64,000 bases of DNA from Lachnospiraceae bacterium (GTDB lineage Bacteria; Bacillota; Clostridia; Lachnospirales; Lachnospiraceae): contig JAETTM010000026.1 of assembly GCA_021769135.1 (NCBI GenBank), positions 1 to 64,000 of the forward strand. Direction: 5' to 3'. Of the stretch, positions 58,577-64,000 are shown piece after piece. How positions within the stretch are numbered: the stretch's first letter is position 1; each line of letters begins with the position of its first letter. The translations under genes and the position numbers were made by a program. The notes under the pieces are model-generated. The model saw nothing but the letters and a program-made list of their open reading frames with translations. It was not told the DNA's origin and ran no database searches.

Positions 58577-58620
58577 ATTCTTTCCATTCTGTAAGATTTC
58601 AGAAAGGATGTGGAAAGAAT
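58577..58620. promoter_or_regulatory. Long inverted repeat before the ABC transporter genes
   Basis: ATTCTTTCCA (58577-58586) and TGGAAAGAAT (58611-58620) are exact complements, with inner TTCTG/CAGAA. It lies 102 bp before the ABC ATPase. It may be the response-regulator target or an attenuator. Confidence 0.5.
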
Positions 58621-58721
58621 CATTGGTTATATTGTTATATGTAGAAACAAGAAGGCGGTATTATCCGTTTCAAAATATTTGCCCGATGCTGGCAGAATGA
58701 TAGGAAGGATAAGGTCATTTT

Positions 58722-59393
58722 ATGGAAATTTTAAAGACAAAAGGGTTAAAAAAATATTACGGCAGCGGCGATATCGTTGTTAAAGCGCTGGATGGCGTGG
58801 ACCTTTCGGTGGAGAATGGGGAGTTCGTGGCGATTGTGGGAACCTCTGGCAGCGGGAAATCCACGCTCCTGCATATGATCGGCGGCCTGGACCGGCCCAC
58901 GGAAGGGCGTGTGGAGGTGGCGGGGAAAGATATATTTTCCCTAAAGGACGATGCTCTGACCATTTTCCGGCGCAGGAAAATAGGGTTCATTTTCCAAAGT
59001 TATAATCTGGTTCCGGTGCTGAATGTATATGAGAATATTTCGCTGCCCATTGAGCTGGACGGGAACCGGGTGGATGAAAAATATCTGGACAGGATTATCC
59101 GGACATTGGGGCTGGAAGAAAAAGTGAATAACCTGCCAAACCAGCTTTCCGGCGGACAGCAGCAGAGGGTGGCCGTAGCCCGGGCGCTGGCATCCAAGCC
59201 GGCCATCGTGTTGGCGGATGAACCGACGGGAAATCTGGACAGCAAGACCAGCCAGGATGTGATGGGGTTTTTAAAGGTGACAAGCGAGAAATTCAAGCAG
59301 ACCATCGTGATGATTACCCATAATGAGGAGATAGCTCAGATGGCGGACCGGATTATCCGTATTGAGGATGGGAGGATTGCATGTTTAAAGTAA
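58722..59393 (+). CDS. ABC transporter ATPase (MacB/BceA type)
   Basis: A 223-residue ATPase: Walker [10 protein letters not shown] (40-48), Q-loop [17 protein letters not shown], signature [15 protein letters not shown], Walker [17 protein letters not shown]-loop MITHNEE. This is the lolD/macB group that works with FtsX-like permeases in peptide-antibiotic detoxification. It overlaps the permease gene by 13 bp. Confidence 0.96.
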   Translation: MEILKTKGLKKYYGSGDIVVKALDGVDLSVENGEFVAIVGTSGSGKSTLLHMIGGLDRPTEGRVEVAGKDIFSLKDDALTIFRRRKIGFIFQSYNLVPVLNVYENISLPIELDGNRVDEKYLDRIIRTLGLEEKVNNLPNQLSGGQQQRVAVARALASKPAIVLADEPTGNLDSKTSQDVMGFLKVTSEKFKQTIVMITHNEEIAQMADRIIRIEDGRIACLK

Positions 59394-61957
59394 ATAGTAA
59401 AAAGGCGGTCAGAAGGCTTGCCGATAAAAGTTTTTTGGCCAACAGGACGAGGAATGTAATAGCGGTGGCGGCAATCGCATTAACTTCCGTTTTGTTTACG
59501 TCGCTTTTTACCATTGGCAGCGGCATCGTGGAAAATATGCAGAAGCAGACTATGCGCCAGGCCGGCGGCGATGGGATGGGGGTTTTGAAATATATCACGG
59601 ACGAGGAATATGAGAGGGTAAAGGGCCATGAATTGATTGAAGAAATATCCTATAACCGTATTCTGTGCGACAGCGTGGAAAACGAGGAGCTGTTAAAACG
59701 CCATGGGGAGTTTTATTATATGGACGATACGGCCATCCGGCTGGGCTTCTGTGAGCCTGTAGGAGGCCATAAGCCGGAGGCGGAAAATGAAATTATGATG
59801 GACACGAAAACAATACAACTTCTGGGGCTGGAGCAGAAGGTTGGGGCGCCTGTGACTTTGGAGTTGATTGTCCATGGGAATGCGGTGAGAAGGGGTTTCG
59901 TCCTTTCCGGATGGTGGGAGGCGGACCCGGTATTCAACGTATCCATTTTAATCGCGTCCAGGGCTTATGTGGATGCCCATATAGATGAACTATATAAAAG
60001 CTATGGCAAGGATAACGGGGAACTGACCGGGGTAATCAACAGCTATATTATGTTCCGCAATTCCTGGGGGCTGGAAGACAAGATGGAGCGGGTCATTACG
60101 GAAAGCGGCTTTTCCCAGGATGAAAATGCGGATAATTATCTGGAAAGCAATGTGAACTGGAGTTATCTTTCCAGCAGCATGGGCGCAGAAACGGAAGCTG
60201 TTGCCGGGATTGCGGCAGCCCTCGTGCTCATTATATTGACGGGCTACCTGATTATTTATAATATTTTCCAGATTTCCGTAGTGAAGGATATCCGCTTCTA
60301 CGGGCTGTTAAAAACAATCGGAACTACCGGCAGACAGGTGAAGAGGATTATCCGCAGGCAGGCGGTGCTTTTGGCCTGTATCGGCATTCCCATAGGGCTT
60401 TGCGGGGGATATTTGATTGGCTGCGGACTGGTGCCCGTGATTATGGATTCCATGGCTTTCGAAGGAAAGGCTTTTATGACAGAGACATCAGCCAATCCGC
60501 TGATTTTTGCTGGAAGCGCAGTTTTCTCATTGATTACTGTCATGATAAGTACGGCAAAGCCGGGGCGGATAGCGGCCAGGGTATCCCCGGTGGAAGCGGT
60601 GCGCTATACGGAAGGGGGCGGAAAAGCGCCCGGCAGGGCGGCGAAAGGGAAAAGGGTAAAATTTTTGTCATTCCGTTCCAAAACCGCATCGATGGCGGCG
60701 GCCAATCTGGGCAGGGATAAAAAAAGGACTGTTTTGGCGGTGCTGTCCATGGCGCTTAGCCTGGTGCTCTTCCATGCGGTTTACACATTCAGCATTGGTT
60801 TTGATATGGATAAATTTCTTTCCAAATTTATCAGGTCGGACTTTCTGGTTGCCCACGCGGTATATTTTAACTATGGATATTCGGGGATAGATACTTCCCT
60901 TTCGGAAGAGATGATAGAGGCTATTGAGGAACAGCCCGGTTTTGAGGAAGGGGGAAAAATATATGCGAATATCAGGGATGCGGAATTCTTTACAACAATC
61001 CCGGTGAAGGGGGAAAAGGATGAGAAATTCCATTTGAATTTGCTGGATAACCAAATGACAGCCTGCCCGGTTTACGGCATGGAGGATTTCCCGCTGAAAC
61101 AGCTGGAAGTGCTGGAAGGTGAGATTGATATGGAAAAACTCAAAACCGGAAAATATATACTGGAAGGGATTATTTGCGATGACCATGGCGAGCCTTATTG
61201 GGAAACTTCCCATTATAATGTTGGGGATAAAGTGGTCTTATATAATTACAAGGGAACTGCGGATGTGTGGGGGCAAAATGAGCTTACGGAATATGAATTT
61301 GAAATCATGGCAAAGGTAAAAGTAGGATATTACACCAGTTCCTGCGGCGTGGCCTACAATTATAATTACTATCTTCCGGCAGATGTGTACAAACAGATGG
61401 TAATGCGGCCGGGTATTATGAATTACACATGCAATGTCAGCCCGGAAGGGATGGAAGGGATGGAGGAGTTTTTAGAAAATTATACGGAAAACGAGGAACA
61501 AGTAATAAGCTATACGTCGAGGAGCAAAAGGGCAGCGGAATTTGAAGGGATGAAGAATATGGTACTGCTAATCGGAGGTACTCTCAGCTTTATTATCGGG
61601 TTGATTGGGGTACTGAACTTTATCAATTCCATGCTCACCAGCATTATTACAAGGCGACGGGAATTTGCAGTGCTGCAGTCCATCGGAATGACTATAGGGC
61701 AGCTGAAACGGATGCTGGTGTCAGAAGGATTGATGTATGCGGCTTCGGCAGGTATTACGGCCCTTTTTTTAGGCACTGTTTTATCCCTCGCAGCGGTGAG
61801 GCAGATTCTGTCGCAGCTATGGTTTTTTACTTACCATTTCACGCTTTTGCCATTGGCTGCCATCATTCCTATACTGATTATTCTGGGGATGCTGATTCCG
61901 GGGATAATGCTGAAATCGGTGGAGAAACAGAGTATTGTGGAGAGGATACGGGAGTAA
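59381..61957 (+). CDS. FtsX-family ABC permease (BceB/VraG-like)
   Basis: An 858-residue protein with about ten membrane helices. The first FtsX domain is at about 280-400 (YLIIYNIFQISVVKDIRFYGLLKTIGTTGRQVKRIIRRQ), and the second at about 730-850 (INSMLTSIITRRREFAVLQSIGMTIGQLKRMLVSEG). Two large extracellular domains follow the first helix (about 50-270) and the middle helix (about 480-720). These permeases remove peptide antibiotics from the surface and signal to the partner kinase. Fully intact. Confidence 0.94.
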   Translation: MFKVNSKKAVRRLADKSFLANRTRNVIAVAAIALTSVLFTSLFTIGSGIVENMQKQTMRQAGGDGMGVLKYITDEEYERVKGHELIEEISYNRILCDSVENEELLKRHGEFYYMDDTAIRLGFCEPVGGHKPEAENEIMMDTKTIQLLGLEQKVGAPVTLELIVHGNAVRRGFVLSGWWEADPVFNVSILIASRAYVDAHIDELYKSYGKDNGELTGVINSYIMFRNSWGLEDKMERVITESGFSQDENADNYLESNVNWSYLSSSMGAETEAVAGIAAALVLIILTGYLIIYNIFQISVVKDIRFYGLLKTIGTTGRQVKRIIRRQAVLLACIGIPIGLCGGYLIGCGLVPVIMDSMAFEGKAFMTETSANPLIFAGSAVFSLITVMISTAKPGRIAARVSPVEAVRYTEGGGKAPGRAAKGKRVKFLSFRSKTASMAAANLGRDKKRTVLAVLSMALSLVLFHAVYTFSIGFDMDKFLSKFIRSDFLVAHAVYFNYGYSGIDTSLSEEMIEAIEEQPGFEEGGKIYANIRDAEFFTTIPVKGEKDEKFHLNLLDNQMTACPVYGMEDFPLKQLEVLEGEIDMEKLKTGKYILEGIICDDHGEPYWETSHYNVGDKVVLYNYKGTADVWGQNELTEYEFEIMAKVKVGYYTSSCGVAYNYNYYLPADVYKQMVMRPGIMNYTCNVSPEGMEGMEEFLENYTENEEQVISYTSRSKRAAEFEGMKNMVLLIGGTLSFIIGLIGVLNFINSMLTSIITRRREFAVLQSIGMTIGQLKRMLVSEGLMYAASAGITALFLGTVLSLAAVRQILSQLWFFTYHFTLLPLAAIIPILIILGMLIPGIMLKSVEKQSIVERIRE

Positions 61958-62180
61958 GTGGTTTTGGCAAAGCCCGTTGACAATCCCTGAAAATTTGGCT
62001 ATAGTAAAATGCCAATTTAGTTTGGACGAATATCCTTGTCAACCATGCCGGAATTTTACACAGATGAAAATGTGGATTGGGAGGCCTATTACCGTTCCTA
62101 TCGGCGTGCTTTCCCCGATAGAAATTAAAAAGGCGGCATCCCTTGGTAAGGGGGCAATTAAGAATTTCAATGTACAGTTT

Positions 62181-62217
62181 AAAGCATCTGTTTACATTAT
62201 AATAGGCAGATGCTTTT
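62181..62217 (+). terminator. Rho-independent terminator
   Basis: AAAGCATCTG (62181-62190) pairs with CAGATGCTTT (62207-62216), followed by T and CAAAA. It closes transcription from the ABC operon side before the RloA promoter. Confidence 0.7.
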
Positions 62218-62304
62218 CAAAACGATATTTTCGGCATTTTAATGACATATATTCAATAGAGATTTTGATAAAACTTTATATTTTCGAAAAAATCGATAAC
62301 CGTG

Positions 62305-62332
62305 TTGACTTTTTGAGATTGTTGGATATACT
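62305..62332 (+). promoter_or_regulatory. Promoter of the RloA/RloB pair
   Basis: TTGACT (62305-62310) and TATACT (62327-62332) are 16 bp apart, with a TATAAT also at 62332-62337. The RloA start is about 35 bp further on, after GGGGAGG. Confidence 0.6.
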
Positions 62333-62371
62333 ATAATATAGAAATGTTCTATTTTGGGGAGGTAGAGACTA

Positions 62372-63646
62372 ATGTTATTAATGTTTAAGGTAAAAAACTA
62401 TACTTCATTTAAAAATGAATCAATACTTGATATGAGAGCGACTTCATATGTTCAACATCCCACTCATGTTATACGTGTAAATGATAATCTCGGTCTACTA
62501 AAAGCGACGGCTTTGTATGGCGCAAATGCATCAGGAAAATCTAATTTAATCTCGGCAATGTTCTTTTTTGAGCAGTATATATTTTCGCAGTTCATTAATA
62601 AAAAGGAGAATGAAGATTTTGAATCTAACGAATTTGGAATGAAAATGAAGTTAGAGCCATTTAGTTTATCAAATGAAATAAATGATGCTTCAGAGTTTGA
62701 CATTATATTTTTGCATAATGATAAGCAGATACAATATGGTTTTGAGTGTACGTCTAAAGAAGTTTTAAATGAATGGTTATTCATTAACGATAAAAAAGTC
62801 TTTGAACGAACTGGCACAGAAATTTCTTTTGGAAACAAGTATCAGAGAATGTTGGGGGCTTATAAAAAATTGCCTGCTGAAAGGCTTTATATTGCCGTAC
62901 TCGAGTATTTTCTTGATGAAGAGGCTAAAAAAGTGGTACTCGGCGACTTTATTTCCTTTTTTAGCAAGGAATACAATGTGTTTACCGAAATCCTTTTTGA
63001 ATCTACAGTAAAAGGTCTGGCAGGGATGGTTGGACTTTCAAAAAAGCTTGTTAATAATACGGAATATAGAAAAAAAGTGGAACATTATCTTCGTTTAATT
63101 GATGTTGGCATCAAACGTTTAGAGGTGCAAACAGAAATGATTTTTGATGAGCGTACCGGTAAAAAAAAGAAAGAAAAAGTTGTCCGTACTGTACATGATA
63201 TTTATGATGAAGTTGGAAATATAGTTGGAGAAAAACTTTTTGATTTACGTCAAGAGTCTACAGGAACACTCCGCTTTCTGGCCTATATTCAAAATATAAT
63301 TGAAATGGTCTCTAATGGCGGTGTGTTTATTGTGGATGAAATGTCTGCAAGGCTGCATCCGTTATTAACTAAGTTGATTGTAGATATTTTCTGTTCAAGT
63401 CAAAATGAAAAAGCACAGTTGATTTTTACTACGCATGATATTTCATTGTTAAACAAGAATCAGTTTCGGCGTGATGAGGTGGTATTTGTAGACAAAAATG
63501 AAGGCGGGGAATCTAGTTTATATGCTCTCTCTGACTTGAAAGTACGTGAGGATGCAAGTTTTAATAAAGATTATCTTCAAGGGAAATATGGAGCCATTCC
63601 TATTTTTAGTTATGATAATATTATGGGCGGTGAAATGAATGGGTAG
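62372..63646 (+). CDS. RloA/AbiLi-like AAA15 ATPase
   Basis: A 424-residue ATPase: NYTSFKNESILDMRAT, Walker A LYGANASGKSNL (about 46-57), signature-like LRQESTGTLRFLAYI, Walker B VFIVDEMSARLHPLLTKLI, and H-loop LIFTTHDISLLN. This is the AAA15/OLD-like ATPase found with RloB proteins. The next gene is RloB-like, so the pair matches the AbiL (RloAB) abortive-infection type. It is AT-rich relative to the preceding operon and overlaps the next gene by 8 bp. Confidence 0.85.
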   Translation: MLLMFKVKNYTSFKNESILDMRATSYVQHPTHVIRVNDNLGLLKATALYGANASGKSNLISAMFFFEQYIFSQFINKKENEDFESNEFGMKMKLEPFSLSNEINDASEFDIIFLHNDKQIQYGFECTSKEVLNEWLFINDKKVFERTGTEISFGNKYQRMLGAYKKLPAERLYIAVLEYFLDEEAKKVVLGDFISFFSKEYNVFTEILFESTVKGLAGMVGLSKKLVNNTEYRKKVEHYLRLIDVGIKRLEVQTEMIFDERTGKKKKEKVVRTVHDIYDEVGNIVGEKLFDLRQESTGTLRFLAYIQNIIEMVSNGGVFIVDEMSARLHPLLTKLIVDIFCSSQNEKAQLIFTTHDISLLNKNQFRRDEVVFVDKNEGGESSLYALSDLKVREDASFNKDYLQGKYGAIPIFSYDNIMGGEMNG

Positions 63647-64000
63647 AACGAGATTATCACCACAACGGCTTTCGGAAACAAAGAAAACCAATATAGGACG
63701 TATTATCATATTTTGCGAAGGAAAAACTGAGAAATATTATTTTGACTACTTTGCAGAGATAATTAAGAAAAACAAATACACTGATATAGAAGTCATTTTG
63801 GAAACTGCCAATGGAAATGCACAGACTGTTCTAAATTTTGCAAACGAATTTATGAGTAATGAGAGACATAATCAGAAATTTAATACTTATGGCAAATTTT
63901 TGGCGTTTGATTGCGATGCTCCGCCAAATATTCAAGCGGTGGTGTCGGCAGCTGCAGAATATGAATTGTTGATTTCCAACCATTTATTTGAAACATGGTT
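63639..64000 (+). CDS. RloB/AbiLii-like protein (runs off the window)
   Basis: About 120 codons are visible, from an ATG at 63639 overlapping the RloA stop. GRTRLSPQRLSETKKTNIGR, then IIIFCEGKTEKYYFDYFAEII is the RloB start with its Glu-containing EGKTE motif; KFLAFDCDAPPNI carries the DxD. These Toprim-like residues suggest a metal-dependent nuclease effector. The C-terminus lies beyond the window. Confidence 0.85.
   Translation, partial: MGRTRLSPQRLSETKKTNIGRIIIFCEGKTEKYYFDYFAEIIKKNKYTDIEVILETANGNAQTVLNFANEFMSNERHNQKFNTYGKFLAFDCDAPPNIQAVVSAAAEYELLISNHLFETW

Larger units (their letters stand above)
61958..62371. other. 414-bp gap before the RloA-like gene
   Basis: This gap holds an imperfect AAATTTGGC/GCCAATTT hairpin (about 61991-62018) and a 26-codon open frame at 62046-62126 (MPEFYTDENVDWEAYYRSYR...) without a convincing ribosome site. 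The terminator at 62181 and the promoter at 62305 are listed separately. It is likely the junction where the AT-rich RloA/B module was acquired. Confidence 0.45.

Noticed and set aside
1-64000. tRNA and rRNA genes, origins, prophage structural genes, retron or CRISPR-Cas genes
   Set aside because: None could be recognised by eye on either strand; short tRNAs could still be missed without a dedicated scan.

Overview
The window looks like chromosome of a spore-forming gut Firmicute, most likely Lachnospiraceae (class Clostridia). The reasons are strong AGGAGG ribosome sites, a spoVAD gene, C-type sulfatases with a carbohydrate ABC transporter, lactose/cellobiose PTS genes, a PaaK-ACT pair, and many small toxin-antitoxin and GNAT genes. 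This is inference from gene content; there is no rRNA or tRNA gene to anchor it.

Layout. 1-4.3 kb is a worn accessory region: a SymE-like gene facing an Xre regulator, a tnpV gene with its own Xre gene, relaxase debris, a HEAT protein, an MBL hydrolase, and a yjdF riboswitch with yjdF. 4.7-6.5 kb is an AT-rich, translationally coupled ParA-like ATPase + RelA/SpoT synthetase pair. 6.6-9.5 kb holds a truncated DUF4143 ATPase and an AAA-ATPase_like/PD-(D/E)XK gene. 10.4-13.1 kb is an MBOAT acyltransferase plus a membrane-anchored SGNH hydrolase. 13.3-18.6 kb carries spoVAD, an amidohydrolase, a GNAT, ridA, shikimate kinase and an EamA transporter. 19-22.5 kb carries an AraC/GyrI regulator, a MATE pump and a divergent LysR. 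22.6-32.4 kb is a sulfated-glycan locus: a divergent AraC regulator, then sulfatase, ABC binding protein, two permeases, a second sulfatase and an FAD oxidoreductase. 32.4-40.5 kb is mixed: a fused toxin/antitoxin relic, a DinJ/YafQ cassette between direct repeats, GNATs, a Septu-like ATPase/HNH pair, and MgtC. 40.6-46.5 kb is a LicR-type regulator with a beta-glucoside PTS operon ending in an HPr-like gene that lacks Ser46. 46.6-54.4 kb carries an MFS carrier, PaaK, ACT, SpoU, PAP2, RNase Z-like, PatB and flavodoxin-like genes. 55.4-62 kb carries a RelE pair and a two-component/ABC antimicrobial-peptide module split by a YefM/YoeB cassette. The last 1.7 kb begins an RloA/RloB (AbiL-like) pair that runs off the end.

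The most unusual signal is a family of structured 5' leaders. Four full copies (13188, 16681, 25259, 28849) and two partial ones (14571, 45858) have a hairpin whose loop can pair with a tail immediately before the Shine-Dalgarno sequence. In five of the six copies the start codon follows the tail's purine run by 5-6 bases. Stem and loop-tail pairs change together between copies, although the downstream genes are unrelated. Other repeats are a second inverted-repeat family (GTAACAGTTCAGCC ends), four 36-bp repeats inside the ABC operon, a duplicated 105-bp hairpin before patB, and a 72-bp promoter duplication.

All calls come from reading the sequence. No database search was run, so family names rest on recognised motifs.
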